Shown in pieces: positions 28,695-39,578 of a DNA stretch of 64,000 nt. Both the position numbers and the translations under genes were made by a program. Below the pieces are notes generated by a model. That model ran no database searches, was not told where the DNA came from, and worked only from the letters and a program-made list of their open reading frames with translations. Origin of the DNA: Streptomyces sp. 130 (GTDB lineage: Bacteria; Actinomycetota; Actinomycetes; Streptomycetales; Streptomycetaceae); contig NZ_VJNO01000005.1 of NCBI RefSeq assembly GCF_007096885.1, positions 183,269-247,268 on the forward strand, in the 5' to 3' direction. Position 1 is the stretch's first letter. Each line of letters begins with the position of its first letter.

Positions 28695-29807
28695 ATGACA
28701 GCAGCAGGGAAGCACCAGGTGAGCCGGACGGAGACCCCCCGGCGCGGCGGCAGGCAGGGACGTGCCGGAATCCGGGATGTGGCCGCCGCCGCCGGCGTCT
28801 CCATCACGACCGTCTCCGACGCGCTCAACGGCAAGGGCAGGCTCCCGGACGCCACCCGCCGCCATGTCCGCGAGGTCGCAGAGCGCCTGGGCTATCGCCC
28901 TTCCGCGGCGGCCCGCACGCTCCGTACCGGCAAGTCCGGCCTCATCGGCCTGACCGTGACGACGTACGGGGATGAACCTTTCACCTTCACCGAGTTCGCG
29001 TACTTCGCGGAAATGGCGAGGGCGGCCACCTCGGCGGCTCTCGCCCGCGGCTACGCCCTGGTCATCCTGCCGGCCACTTCGCGCCACGACGTCTGGTCCA
29101 ACGTGGCGCTCGACGGCACCGTCGTCATCGATCCCTCCGATCAGGACCCGGTCGTCTCCGAGCTGGTCCGCCAGGGGCTGCCCGTCGTCTCCGACGGCCG
29201 CCCCGCCGGGTCGCTGCCCGTCACCGCCTGGGTGGACAACGACCACCGGGCCGCCGTGCTCGACCTCCTCGATCACCTCGCCGCCGCCGGGGCCCGCCGT
29301 ATCGGGCTGCTCACCGGCACCACCACCGACACGTACACCCGGCTCTCCACCACCGCCTATCTGCACTGGTGCGAGCGCGTCGGGCAGGATCCGGTCTACG
29401 AGTCCTATCCGGCCCACGACCCGTGCGCCGGGGCGGTGGCCGCCGACCGGCTGCTGGCCCGTCCGGACCGTCCCGACGCCGTCTACGGGCTCTTCGACCC
29501 CAATGGCACGGACCTGCTCGCGGCCGCGCGCCGCTACGGCCTGCGCGTCCCCGAGGACCTGCTCCTCGTCTGCTGCAGCGAATCCACGGTGTACGCGACG
29601 ACCGAGCCGCCCATCACGACGCTCTCCCTGAAACCGCGGAGGATCGGCACGGCCGTCGTCCAGCTGCTCATCGACGCCATCGAAGGCGTCGACCAGGACG
29701 GTCCGGTGGAACGCGTGGTGCCGACGGAGCTCATCGTCCGAACGTCCTCGCAACGCCGCCCGCCGCGCACCACGGTCAGTGCGCCGCGTTCCCCGGCAGG
29801 GGACTGA
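28695..29807 (+). CDS. LacI-family transcriptional regulator
   Basis: 370 aa from ATG 28695; an internal GTG (VSRTETPRR) is another possible start. The LacI headpiece is clear at about residues 28-85: IRDVAAAAGVSITTVSDALNGKGRLPDATRRHVREVAERLGYRPSAAARTLRTG, including the hinge helix. The remainder is the periplasmic-binding-protein-like effector domain (TLSLKPRRIGTAVVQLLIDAI at the end). Sugar-type effectors are usual. No sugar gene is next to it, so its target is not local; autoregulation is possible. Confidence 0.9.
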   Translation: MTAAGKHQVSRTETPRRGGRQGRAGIRDVAAAAGVSITTVSDALNGKGRLPDATRRHVREVAERLGYRPSAAARTLRTGKSGLIGLTVTTYGDEPFTFTEFAYFAEMARAATSAALARGYALVILPATSRHDVWSNVALDGTVVIDPSDQDPVVSELVRQGLPVVSDGRPAGSLPVTAWVDNDHRAAVLDLLDHLAAAGARRIGLLTGTTTDTYTRLSTTAYLHWCERVGQDPVYESYPAHDPCAGAVAADRLLARPDRPDAVYGLFDPNGTDLLAAARRYGLRVPEDLLLVCCSESTVYATTEPPITTLSLKPRRIGTAVVQLLIDAIEGVDQDGPVERVVPTELIVRTSSQRRPPRTTVSAPRSPAGD

Positions 29808-29982
29808 TCATCACAATCAGGACTAATCGGCCGACGAACCTGGCATGCGGAAGGATTCACCACCCCTGGTGCGTCCCAGAGCACGATCTGCATTCCTATG
29901 ATGGGCGCACGACACCGCGGACCAACCCGACCAGCAGGGCCCGTCAGGTGTACGGCGGCGCGACGGTGGTGTGGAGGGGTCG

Positions 29983-31041
29983 ATGACACAGGGGGCCGGT
30001 CAGGAACCCGTGGTGCGGACGGCGACGTTGCGTGACTTCCGCGTACCGCCCTATGCGCAGTCCCCGGCGCCCCCCGCGTCGCCGCACCCGGGGAACGCCT
30101 TCCCCGACGGCGAGACGCCCGAGGGGTACACGCCGACGGCGCGCGATCTTCCCGTCATCGGCGTCGACCAATCCGCCCGGGTGCAGCCCGTGCCCGAACC
30201 GCGCCCCGCCGCCGCCCCGGGCCTCGGTCCGCTCTACGTGGTCGGTGACGTCCACGGCTACCTGGACGAGCTGCTCGCCGCCCTCGCCGAGCAGGGCCTG
30301 ATCGACTCCGAAGGCCGCTGGGCCGCCGGCAACGCCCGCCTCTGGTTCCTCGGAGACTTCACCGACCGGGGCCCCGACGGCATCGGCGTCATCGACCTCG
30401 TCATGCGGCTCTCCGCCGAGGCGGCAGCCGCCGGCGGCTACTGCAAGGCCCTGATGGGCAACCACGAGCTGCTGCTCATCGGTGCCAAGCGGTTCGGCGA
30501 CACCCCGGTGAACTCCGGCGCGGGGACGGCCACCTTCCAGGCCGCATGGCTGCTCAACGGCGGCCAGAAGGCAGACATGGAGCGCCTTCAGGACGTCCAC
30601 CTCCAGTGGATGTCCCGGCTCGACGCCGTCGTCGAGGAGGACGGGCACCTCCTGATGCACTCGGACACGACGGCGTACCTCGACTACGGCTCCACCATCG
30701 AGGACGTCAACGACACGGTGCACGCCATCCTCACCCGTAACGACGCCGACGAGTGCTGGGACCTGTTCCGCAAGCTCACCAAGCGGTTCGCCTTCCGCGA
30801 CGACTCGGGGCCGCAGGCCGTCCAGGAGCTGATGGCGGCCTACGGCGGCCGGCGCGTCGTCCATGGCCACAGCCCGATCCCGTATCTGACCGGTGAGGTC
30901 GGCTCCGAGGACGGCGAGGACGGCGCCGGGCCTCAGGTCGACGGCCCGCATGTGTACGCGGACGGGCTCGCCATCGCCATGGACGGTGGGGTGACCATGG
31001 CCGGAAAGCTACTGGTCGTCCGTCTTCCCCTGCATGACTGA
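29983..31041 (+). CDS. Metallophosphoesterase
   Basis: 352 aa from ATG 29983, preceded by GGAGGGG. The calcineurin-like dimetal motifs are in order: GDVHGYLDEL, GDFTDRGPDG, GNHELLLIG, and a late HGHSPIP. The N-terminal 85 residues are proline-rich and probably unstructured. The domain is like that of serine/threonine phosphatases and diadenosine tetraphosphatases (PrpA/ApaH type). The substrate is not known. It is monocistronic by spacing. Confidence 0.87.
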   Translation: MTQGAGQEPVVRTATLRDFRVPPYAQSPAPPASPHPGNAFPDGETPEGYTPTARDLPVIGVDQSARVQPVPEPRPAAAPGLGPLYVVGDVHGYLDELLAALAEQGLIDSEGRWAAGNARLWFLGDFTDRGPDGIGVIDLVMRLSAEAAAAGGYCKALMGNHELLLIGAKRFGDTPVNSGAGTATFQAAWLLNGGQKADMERLQDVHLQWMSRLDAVVEEDGHLLMHSDTTAYLDYGSTIEDVNDTVHAILTRNDADECWDLFRKLTKRFAFRDDSGPQAVQELMAAYGGRRVVHGHSPIPYLTGEVGSEDGEDGAGPQVDGPHVYADGLAIAMDGGVTMAGKLLVVRLPLHD

Positions 31042-31229
31042 CGCCGTGCGGGGAAGATCCGTTCCGGGCTGATCACACGGAGTACGGGGGCTATTTCCGG
31101 AAACCCTCTGTCACCCCCTGCCGTGCGCGCTCTACCATCGGCGTATCAGTAGCAGGCTCTCCTCCGTCTCCGCCCGAACTGCCCGGACCCAGCGGGCACA
31201 CAGGCCCGACGGAGCATCGGGGGATGCAG

Positions 31230-32033
31230 ATGAACAGCGCTCCGCACCTGCTGACCGAGGACCGGCCCGAGTACGAACGGCTCCTCGACGACGCACTGCG
31301 TCACGCACATGAACGACCGGAACTGGCCGCCGTGGGCCAACGCCTCAGCGCCGCCCAGCTGCGCACCATGGCGCTGGCGGCCGTCGCCCTGATCACGGCC
31401 ACTGCCGCAGCCGAGTACGAGCAGTACGTGAAGGCCCGTGACCAAGCACGCGCCCCCACACGGGACACGGATTCCGGCACGGCGCCGGACGGCCCCGGCC
31501 AGTCGGGCGCCGGCATAGGAGCGGTCGTCACCGTCCTGACACCGATGCTGGCGGGCACGGCGGCGGCCATATTCCTGCTGGTCGGCTACCTCTTGAAGAT
31601 GCTGGAACCACCACCGGCGTTCGCCGGCCCCATGGTGGACGCGGGCTGGTTCTTCGCCGCCGTCACGGCCGCCGCCATCCTCGTCGCCGCCATCGGCCTG
31701 CTCATCGCGGCCCTGCGCAACGGTTCGACGGCCCTGTCGGCCCGGGAAGCCCACGAACAACTGCCCGACGAGGTGGCCCTCGCCAAGGACGCCTGGCGAC
31801 AGGCGCTGCTGGAGCGGGGCATCGTGCCCTTCCTGCGCGACGCCCTCGCCCAGCCCGCCGGCCCCGCGATCCCCGCCCAGCACCGCCCGACGGGCCGGCT
31901 CCCCAAGGTCGGCTACAGCAGGCCCGACTTCGCCGGTCCGCACGAGGGCCCGGCGGCAGCCCCCCGCCCCACGTACAGCAGCCCGGACTTCACCAGTCCG
32001 GACTTCGGCGGACCCGAGCACGAACCGGACTGA
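31230..32033 (+). CDS. Uncharacterised membrane protein with SPDF-type tail repeats
   Basis: 267 aa from ATG 31230, which has GGGGGA at the proper distance; an ATG at 31224 would be too close to that site. I do not recognise the family. The first 70 residues are helical and charged (LLTEDRPEYERLLDDALRHAHERPELAAVGQRL). Two membrane helices follow (about 90-120 and 137-163) with a short loop. The C-terminal tail repeats Tyr-Ser-x-Pro-Asp-Phe (YSRPDFAGP, YSSPDFTSPDFGGP). The tail resembles short linear interaction motifs. It stands alone and ends at the terminator shared with thiC. Confidence 0.75.
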   Translation: MNSAPHLLTEDRPEYERLLDDALRHAHERPELAAVGQRLSAAQLRTMALAAVALITATAAAEYEQYVKARDQARAPTRDTDSGTAPDGPGQSGAGIGAVVTVLTPMLAGTAAAIFLLVGYLLKMLEPPPAFAGPMVDAGWFFAAVTAAAILVAAIGLLIAALRNGSTALSAREAHEQLPDEVALAKDAWRQALLERGIVPFLRDALAQPAGPAIPAQHRPTGRLPKVGYSRPDFAGPHEGPAAAPRPTYSSPDFTSPDFGGPEHEPD

Positions 32034-32037
32034 CCAC

Positions 32038-32068
32038 CACGGCCCCGGCGGAAGGCGCCGGGGCCGTG
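32038..32068. terminator. Bidirectional terminator between convergent genes
   Basis: Perfect 13-bp stem CACGGCCCCGGCG (32038-32050) / CGCCGGGGCCGTG (32056-32068) with a 5-nt loop, in the 54-bp gap between the membrane protein gene and the thiC end. Confidence 0.8.
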
Positions 32069-32087
32069 CGCGGTCGGCCGTGCCAGG

Positions 32088-33997
<1,910 letters not shown>

Positions 33998-34077
33998 GTG
34001 TGCAAAGGTGCCACCACGCTAGCCCCCGGACGGGCATGCTGAACAGAGGGCCCCTGCCTTCTTGCGATGATCGGCCG

Positions 34078-35406
34078 GTGACGTCCCCCCATCGCGACCC
34101 GGAACCGCAGGGCCATGAGCACGCGCACGCACACAGCCATGGCCCGGCCGCACCCGTCTCACCCCATCTGCGCAAGGTGATCGCCACCGTGCTGATCCCC
34201 TTCGCGACCGCCGTGCTCGTCGGGCTGGTGGCGCTCTGGCCGGGGGGCGCGCCGGCGCACGAACGGACCGGTGTCGGTTTCGACCGGCAGACCCAGCAGG
34301 GAAAGGTGGTGAGCGTCGTCAAGGCCGACTGCGAGGACATGAACGCCGTCCAGCTTCCCGTCAGTGGCGAGACCCGGCCCCCCGAGGGCCGGCCGGCGAC
34401 GGGCGCCCTCTGCGAGAAGGCCACCGTCGAGGTCACCAGCGGTCCGGACGCGGGGCGCCGCTTCATCGAGGTCGTCCAGCCCGACGCACCGAGGCAACTG
34501 CGGGAGGGGCAGGGGGTGGTGGTGGCGTACGCCCCCGACGCGCCCCATGACCTCCAGTACTCGGTGACGGACGTGAACCGGAAGTTCCCCTTGTACCTGC
34601 TGGCCGGGATCTTCGCCCTCGCGGTGGTGCTCGTGGGCAGGATGCGCGGGGTCATGGCTCTGGTGGCGCTCGCCCTGTCGTTCGCCGTACTGACCCTGTT
34701 CATCCTTCCGGCCGTACTCCAGGGCGCGAATCCGCTGCTGGTGGCGGTCGTCGGGGCCGGTGCGATCATGCTGATCGCGCTCTACATCTGCCACGGGCCG
34801 ACCGCCCGCACCTCCGTCGCCGTCATCGGCACCCTGATCTCACTTCTCCTGATCGGGCTGCTCGGCTCGCTCTTCATCGGCTGGGCGAGCCTGAGCGGGA
34901 ACACCGATGACAGCACCGGCCTCATCCACGGCCTGTATCCGCACATCGACATGAGCGGACTGCTGCTGGCCGGTGTCATCATCGGCTCCCTGGGAGTGCT
35001 CGACGACGTCACGGTCACCCAGACCTCGGCGGTCTGGGAGCTGCGCCGGGCGAACCCCGCCATGAGTGCCAAGCAGCTCTACCGGGCAGGGATCAGAATC
35101 GGCCGCGATCACATCGCCTCCGTCGTCAACACCCTGGTGCTCGCCTATGCGGGCGCCGCGCTGCCCCTCCTGCTGCTGTTCACGGTCGCGCAGAGCGGTG
35201 TGGGGACGGTCGCCAACAGCGAGCTGGTGGCCGAGGAGATCGTGCGCACCCTCGTCGGCTCGATCGGACTGATCGCCTCCGTGCCGGTGACGACAGCACT
35301 CGCGGCGCTGGTCGTCTCCGCGGACCGCACGGGGGTCGGCGCGGAAGCCGGGGCTTCGGCACCCGTGCGGAGCGGCAGGGGCCGGCGACGGCGGGCGAGG
35401 TCGTAA
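34078..35406 (+). CDS. YibE/F family membrane protein
   Basis: 442 aa from GTG 34078 (an ATG at 34036 is an alternative). A His-rich cytoplasmic head (HEHAHAHSHG) precedes one membrane helix. A beta-rich extracytoplasmic region of about 110 residues follows (from the KVVSVVKADCED segment to DAPHDLQYSVTDV). Then come about seven helices carrying the YibE/F signature GVLDDVTVTQTSAVWEL. Function of the family is not established; it is thought to be a transporter. Two Cys are conserved-looking in the external domain. Divergent from thiC, with 81 bp between the riboswitch and the start. Confidence 0.8.
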   Translation: MTSPHRDPEPQGHEHAHAHSHGPAAPVSPHLRKVIATVLIPFATAVLVGLVALWPGGAPAHERTGVGFDRQTQQGKVVSVVKADCEDMNAVQLPVSGETRPPEGRPATGALCEKATVEVTSGPDAGRRFIEVVQPDAPRQLREGQGVVVAYAPDAPHDLQYSVTDVNRKFPLYLLAGIFALAVVLVGRMRGVMALVALALSFAVLTLFILPAVLQGANPLLVAVVGAGAIMLIALYICHGPTARTSVAVIGTLISLLLIGLLGSLFIGWASLSGNTDDSTGLIHGLYPHIDMSGLLLAGVIIGSLGVLDDVTVTQTSAVWELRRANPAMSAKQLYRAGIRIGRDHIASVVNTLVLAYAGAALPLLLLFTVAQSGVGTVANSELVAEEIVRTLVGSIGLIASVPVTTALAALVVSADRTGVGAEAGASAPVRSGRGRRRRARS

Positions 35407-35485
35407 CCGGAGCACACAGCGTGATTCACCCGATCGGCAGGTGTCATGTTCGAGTGGCAAGACGCCCCCAGGGCCGCGAACCCCT

Positions 35486-35923
35486 TCAGCCCGCGTTCTG
35501 CTCTTCGGCCAGAATGCGCCCCAGCGCCTCCTCCAAATTGCCGTCGAAGTCACCCAGCGTGCACTCCTGTCCGAGTGGCACCAGCTTGTCCGTACGGTCG
35601 AGGAAGGCGACAAGAGGTGCCGTGCCCGCCCGGAAGAGCGCACGGTCGGCGCCCACCTGCAGCCGGATGTGGACATCACACAGACCCTCGGGCTCGGTCG
35701 GCGCGATGTGCACATCGCCGTCACCACTGGGGCTGTTGAGGCCGTCGAGCAACAGCTCACGGCCGAAGGCCCAGGTGACGGGGGCGTCGCCGGGCAGATG
35801 GAAGGTCATCCGGATCGCGTACGGATCGCACACTTCGTACCGGAGCTCCACCGGGATACGGAAAGAGAGCTCCTCGGAGACGAGGAAGCTCATCATGACC
35901 TCAGCTTGAACCGACTCGCGCAT
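35486..35923 (-). CDS. ssgA: Sporulation-specific cell division activator SsgA
   Basis: 145 aa, ATG start (MRESVQAEVMMSFLVSEELSFRIPVELRYEVCDPYAIRMTFHLPGDAPVTWAFGRELLLDG). The SALP family is unique to sporulating actinobacteria. This member matches SsgA rather than SsgB in its N-terminus and in the FLDRTDKLVPLGQE segment. SsgA, with SsgB, positions FtsZ at sporulation septa and activates branching. It lies directly behind its own activator gene ssgR, the arrangement seen across streptomycetes. The 100-bp gap must hold the ssgA promoter, the expected SsgR target. Confidence 0.93.
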   Translation of the reverse strand: MRESVQAEVMMSFLVSEELSFRIPVELRYEVCDPYAIRMTFHLPGDAPVTWAFGRELLLDGLNSPSGDGDVHIAPTEPEGLCDVHIRLQVGADRALFRAGTAPLVAFLDRTDKLVPLGQECTLGDFDGNLEEALGRILAEEQNAG

Positions 35924-36024
35924 CGTTCAACCCCGCAGTAGATGAATCTGGCCAGGAATGATCCCCCATGGCCCTATTGACGCCATCGTGGTGCACGCGA
36001 TAGCAGATCACAAGGAGTGATTTT

Positions 36025-36795
36025 TCAGATACTGATAGAGAACACGAACGAACGCAAGAGGCTCGACACTTCGCCGCGTAGTCGTTCGACTGCGGGCAGC
36101 AACCGATCTTCCTCGTGGAGGGGGACCGAAATGGCCATCGCGGCGGCGGTGAATCCGGCCGTGATCGGGATGGCCGCGCAAACGGTTCCGAGCGCGTACT
36201 CCTGTCGCTCGATGACCGGTTCCGTACGCTCCAGCGACCGCAGCCGGGCGAGGAACGCAGCGCGATCGCGCACCGAGTACCGGGTCAACGGGCGCACCGG
36301 GTGCCGGTCCAGGTGGTCCTCTCGAGCCTTCTCGTCCAGCCGGCTCAGCAGGCACTGGCCGATCGCGTGCGCGTGCCCGGTCTCGCGGAAGGCCGCCCAC
36401 TCGTCGACCGCGGGGCGCTCGGGGGTGTCCGCCACGGCGAGCAGCTCGATCTCGCCCTCGCGGTAGATCGCGCAGTACACCGGGGCGCCGACGACGTCCC
36501 GCCAGCGGCCCATCGAACGGGCCATGACGCTGCGGCGGTTCTGAGCGGCGCGGTCGCTCATCAGCCGTTCGGCGGCGGCGCCGAAGTGGAAGACGCCGTT
36601 CTCCCGTCGCAGATACCCCTCGTGGGTCAGGGTCCGCAGCAGGTGGTACGCGGTGGGAAGGGGAAGCCCCGCTTCCCTCGCGAGCTGTTTGGCCGGGGCC
36701 CCGTCGCGATGGGTGCCCACAGCCTCCAGCAGCCTCAGCGCCCGCTGCACCGACCCGATGAGCGTCGGAACAGCCGTACTCGATGCCGTGGTCAA
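36025..36795 (-). CDS. ssgR: IclR-family activator of ssgA
   Basis: 256 aa from a TTG start at 36795, supported by GGGGGTG six bases upstream. N-terminal winged helix (IGSVQRALRLLEAVGTHRDGAPAKQLAREAGLPLPTAYHLLRTLTHEGYLRR), then the IclR effector domain (GHAHAIGQCLLSRLDEKARE; CAAIPITAGFTAAAMAISVP). It is located immediately upstream of ssgA and in the same direction, and in S. coelicolor SsgR activates ssgA. Confidence 0.9.
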   Translation of the reverse strand: MTTASSTAVPTLIGSVQRALRLLEAVGTHRDGAPAKQLAREAGLPLPTAYHLLRTLTHEGYLRRENGVFHFGAAAERLMSDRAAQNRRSVMARSMGRWRDVVGAPVYCAIYREGEIELLAVADTPERPAVDEWAAFRETGHAHAIGQCLLSRLDEKAREDHLDRHPVRPLTRYSVRDRAAFLARLRSLERTEPVIERQEYALGTVCAAIPITAGFTAAAMAISVPLHEEDRLLPAVERLRGEVSSLLRSFVFSISI

Positions 36796-36998
36796 CGGTC
36801 ACCCCCAGGCGTGGTGACGGGCGGTCAGCCCGCCCGTGGGGGCCGCCCCCACAGGTCTGCCGCGGACCCGGGGGTCCGGAGACCGGATCCCGTACAAACC
36901 ACTGGTCGGGGTGGTGACTTACGGCGTTTTCCCAGGCGGCGGCAGAGGTCTGTCACTGTATCGGCCGCTCCGTGACCGGGTGCCGATTCGCCTTCCCC

Positions 36999-37016
36999 TT
37001 AGCTCAGCTGGGCTAA
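36999..37016. promoter_or_regulatory. Imperfect palindrome between ssgR and DUF5326 gene
   Basis: TTAGCTCAGCTGGGCTAA is an 18-bp imperfect dyad (one mismatched pair) in the 240-bp gap holding the ssgR promoter and the 3' side of the DUF5326 gene. It could be an operator or a weak terminator. I see nothing else in the gap. Confidence 0.3.
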
Positions 37017-37035
37017 TCCCCCATCGGGCGTGCGG

Positions 37036-37251
37036 TCACCAGCCGTTTCCGGAGGACGACGACATGAACTTCCGTACGACGAAGACGAGGCCGCCGACCA
37101 GGATCACGAAGATCAGGATCTTGAAGAGCAGACCGACCACGAAAGCGACCAGGCTGGCGATCAGACCACCGAACACGACGATCGCGAGCACGGGCACCGC
37201 GATCCACTTCACCCACCAGGGCATACCAGCGAATATCTCCCGCACGGCCAT
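37036..37251 (-). CDS. Small DUF5326-like membrane protein
   Basis: 71 aa, ATG start with AAGGA just upstream. Composition is almost entirely hydrophobic, with two helices (about residues 12-35 and 40-62) ending in RKFMSSSSGNGW. This matches my recollection of the streptomycete DUF5326 family. Function unknown. Confidence 0.75.
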   Translation of the reverse strand: MAVREIFAGMPWWVKWIAVPVLAIVVFGGLIASLVAFVVGLLFKILIFVILVGGLVFVVRKFMSSSSGNGW

Positions 37252-37383
37252 CGTCCTTACCTCGTCTCTGTGAGTTCCTGCTTCGATGCTAGAGGCGGAA
37301 GACGGCCACCGGACGCCGGGAAGCCCTTGTCCTCCCCTGATCGATCCCTTAGGGAACCCGGGGGCGGAGCACCCGGGGCGGAC

Positions 37384-37701
37384 TCATCCCTCGGGCGGCG
37401 AGAAGACCACCATCACGCGCAGGTCCTCGGTGATGTGGTGGAACTTATGGGCCGTGCCGGCGGGGACATACACGACACTTCCTCTTCCCACCTGTGTCGT
37501 TTCCATGCCGACGGTGATCGACGCGCGACCACTGACCACGAAGTAGACCTCGTCCTGGCTGTGCGGCTGCTGCGGATCGAGGTCGCCGGCGTCCAGAGCG
37601 TACAGACCGACCGACATGTTCCGCTCGCGGATGAACTGCAGATACGCGCCGTCGTTGGCGGCCCGTTCCGCCTCCAGTTCGTCCAGCCTGAATGCCTTCA
37701 T
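37384..37701 (-). CDS. Cupin-domain protein
   Basis: 105 aa from ATG 37701 (MKAFRLDELEAERAANDGAYLQFI). One conserved-barrel cupin domain. Metal-site residues are visible: HSQDE in the first motif (His and Glu) and the late His pair in AGTAHKFHHI. Small cupins of this type are dioxygenases, isomerases or ligand sensors; no neighbour decides the role. Divergent from the phage-holin-like gene with 69 bp between. Confidence 0.82.
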   Translation of the reverse strand: MKAFRLDELEAERAANDGAYLQFIRERNMSVGLYALDAGDLDPQQPHSQDEVYFVVSGRASITVGMETTQVGRGSVVYVPAGTAHKFHHITEDLRVMVVFSPPEG

Positions 37702-37750
37702 GGACCGTCCGCCCCTCGCCTCTGCCCCAGCCGGTGTCCGCCACCGATCA

Positions 37751-37769
37751 TGTCTGCCACGATCAGACA
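37751..37769. promoter_or_regulatory. Small dyad before the holin-like gene
   Basis: TGTCTG (37751-37756) and CAGACA (37764-37769) form a perfect 6-bp dyad with a 7-bp spacer immediately before the ATG at 37771, in the divergent gap. It may be an operator or hide the start in the RNA; support is weak. Confidence 0.3.
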
Positions 37770-37770
37770 C

Positions 37771-38148
37771 ATGAAGAATTTTGTAGTCAAGACGATCGCC
37801 AACGCGGGTGCGCTGGCCGTGGCCATCTGGCTGGTCCAGGACATCACCCTGACCGGCGGCAGCACCGGCCGCAAGGCCCTGACCCTGATCCTCGTCGCGC
37901 TCGTCTTCGGCCTGGTCAACGTCGTGGTCAAGCCGATCGTGAAGCTGCTCACCCTGCCCCTCTTCATCCTCACACTGGGCCTGATCACCCTCGTAGTGAA
38001 CGCCCTGATGCTGCTGCTCACCTCCTGGCTGGCCGGAGTGCTCGACCTGAGCTTCCACGTCGACGGCTTCTGGACCGCCGTCCTCGGCGGCCTGATCGTC
38101 TCGATCGTGTCCTGGGCGCTGAACGTCGTCCTCCCCGACGAGGACTGA
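37771..38148 (+). CDS. Phage holin family IV-like membrane protein
   Basis: 125 aa from ATG 37771. Four membrane helices, with the typical actinobacterial segment LVALVFGLVNVVVKPIVKLLTLPLFILTLGLITLVVNALMLLLTSWLAGVLDLSFHVDGFWTAVLGGLIVSIVSW. The family is named after phage holins, but chromosomal copies are widespread and not known to lyse cells. No phage genes are nearby. Confidence 0.85.
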   Translation: MKNFVVKTIANAGALAVAIWLVQDITLTGGSTGRKALTLILVALVFGLVNVVVKPIVKLLTLPLFILTLGLITLVVNALMLLLTSWLAGVLDLSFHVDGFWTAVLGGLIVSIVSWALNVVLPDED

Positions 38149-38235
38149 TCCGCCCGGCGGGAAGCGGCACGCGCCCACCTGGCACAGTGCGACCAGGACC
38201 GGTGACCCGCCGGAGAGAGAAGCGAGGACGAAACC

Positions 38236-39366
38236 ATGAGCACCAGGGGCGACGGAACGCGCGCGGTACGCGCGGGGCTGCCGGAACCGCAGCAGTACGA
38301 GCCCACCCTCCCCGGACCGGTCTTCGCCGCGCATTACCACCTGTCCGGCGAACCGACCGGCCCCTACACCTACGGCCGGGACGGCAACCCGACCTGGACC
38401 CGTCTCGAAGAGGCCATCGGGGAACTCGAAGCACCGGGCGAGGACGTGCAGACCACGGTCTTCGCCTCGGGAATGGCGGCGATCTCGGCCGTCCTGCTCT
38501 CCCAGGCACGCAGCGGCGACGCCGTCGTCCTCCCCGACGACGGCTATCAGGCGCTCCCCCTGCTGCGCGAGCAACTGGAGGCGTACGGAGTCGAGGTGCG
38601 GACCGCGCCGACCGGCGGCGATGCCCAGCTCACCGTCCTGGAGGGCGCGAAGCTCCTGTGGCTGGAGACGCCCTCCAACCCGGGCCTCGACGTCTGCGAC
38701 GTGCGGCGCCTCGTCGAGGCCGCGCACGCCGGCGGCACGCTGGTCGCCGTCGACAACACCCTCGCCACCCCGCTCGGCCAGCGACCGCTGGAGCTGGGCG
38801 CCGATTTCTCGGTCGCCAGTGACACCAAGGGCATGACGGGCCACGGCGACCTGCTGCTCGGCCATGTGACCTGCCGCGACCCCGAGCTCACGGCCGGAGT
38901 GCGGCGCTGGCGCAAGATCGCCGGCGCGATCCCCGGCCCGATGGAGGCATGGCTCGCGCACCGGTCCCTGGCCACCCTGGAGCTGCGGATCGAGCGGCAG
39001 TGCGCCAACGCCCTCGCGCTCGCCCAGGTGCTCGACAAGCACCAGGCCGTGTCCGGGCTGCGCTACCCCGGCCTGCCCACCGACCCCTCGTACGCGAACG
39101 CCGTACGCCAGATGCGGCGCTTCGGCTCCGTGGTGTCGTTCGTGCTCGCCGACCGGGGAACCGCGGAACGCTTCCTGGCGGGCCTGCGGCTGGTCGAGGA
39201 CGCCACCAGCTTCGGAGGCGTACGCTCCACCGCCGAGCGGCGGGGCCGCTGGGGCGGCGACGCCGTACCTGAAGGGTTCATCCGCTTCTCCGTCGGCGCC
39301 GAGAATGCCGCCGACCTGGTGGCCGATGTCGAACAGGCGCTGGCCGGGGCCGTCGCCGGGAGCTGA
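38236..39366 (+). CDS. Cystathionine gamma-lyase-like PLP enzyme
   Basis: 376 aa, ATG start. Cys/Met metabolism PLP family: TYGRDGNPTWTRLEEAIGELE, ASGMAAISAVLL (phosphate loop), LWLETPSNPGLDVCD, AVDNTLATP and the Schiff-base Lys in SDTKGMTGHGDLL (usually followed by Tyr and two residues before GH; here GMTGH). Such enzymes cleave or form cystathionine or related thioethers. The usual order cannot be fixed without alignment. It stands alone and ends at a clear terminator. Confidence 0.85.
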   Translation: MSTRGDGTRAVRAGLPEPQQYEPTLPGPVFAAHYHLSGEPTGPYTYGRDGNPTWTRLEEAIGELEAPGEDVQTTVFASGMAAISAVLLSQARSGDAVVLPDDGYQALPLLREQLEAYGVEVRTAPTGGDAQLTVLEGAKLLWLETPSNPGLDVCDVRRLVEAAHAGGTLVAVDNTLATPLGQRPLELGADFSVASDTKGMTGHGDLLLGHVTCRDPELTAGVRRWRKIAGAIPGPMEAWLAHRSLATLELRIERQCANALALAQVLDKHQAVSGLRYPGLPTDPSYANAVRQMRRFGSVVSFVLADRGTAERFLAGLRLVEDATSFGGVRSTAERRGRWGGDAVPEGFIRFSVGAENAADLVADVEQALAGAVAGS

Positions 39367-39384
39367 TCCCGCGGCACGGTACGA

Positions 39385-39417
39385 CGGTCCGAGCCTCCCC
39401 CCTCGTGGCTCGGACCG
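39385..39417 (+). terminator. Terminator after the cystathionine lyase-like gene
   Basis: Perfect 11-bp stem CGGTCCGAGCC (39385-39395) / GGCTCGGACCG (39407-39417) with an 11-nt pyrimidine-rich loop, 19 bp after the stop. Confidence 0.75.
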
Positions 39418-39504
39418 CCCCGGCCCTTCGCGTTTCTCCGTGAAGGACCGCCTTGTCAAGGCTAGTTGACTCAGCGTCAGTGTCCAATCACAGTAGCGAC
39501 AGAG

Positions 39505-39526
39505 ACCTATCGACATATTTATAGGT
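39505..39526. promoter_or_regulatory. AT-rich dyad upstream of the LysR gene
   Basis: ACCTAT (39505-39510) and ATAGGT (39521-39526) flank a 10-bp AT-rich centre (CGACATATTT). Size and AT content fit a LysR-type regulator site; autoregulation is inferred. A TTGACT -35-like hexamer lies at about 39465. Confidence 0.4.
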
Positions 39527-39578
39527 GTCCGGGGTCCGATCGGAAGCGTCACGGCGTGAGGGCGAGAGGGGCAAGAGC

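Noticed and set aside
36990..37020. TTAGCTCAGCTGGG looks like a tRNA D-arm
   Set aside because: No acceptor stem, anticodon arm or T-arm (no GTTCGAATC-like segment) can be assembled around it.
37771..38148. Holin-like protein as a sign of prophage
   Set aside because: The family is widespread on actinobacterial chromosomes and no lysin, capsid, integrase or att site is near.
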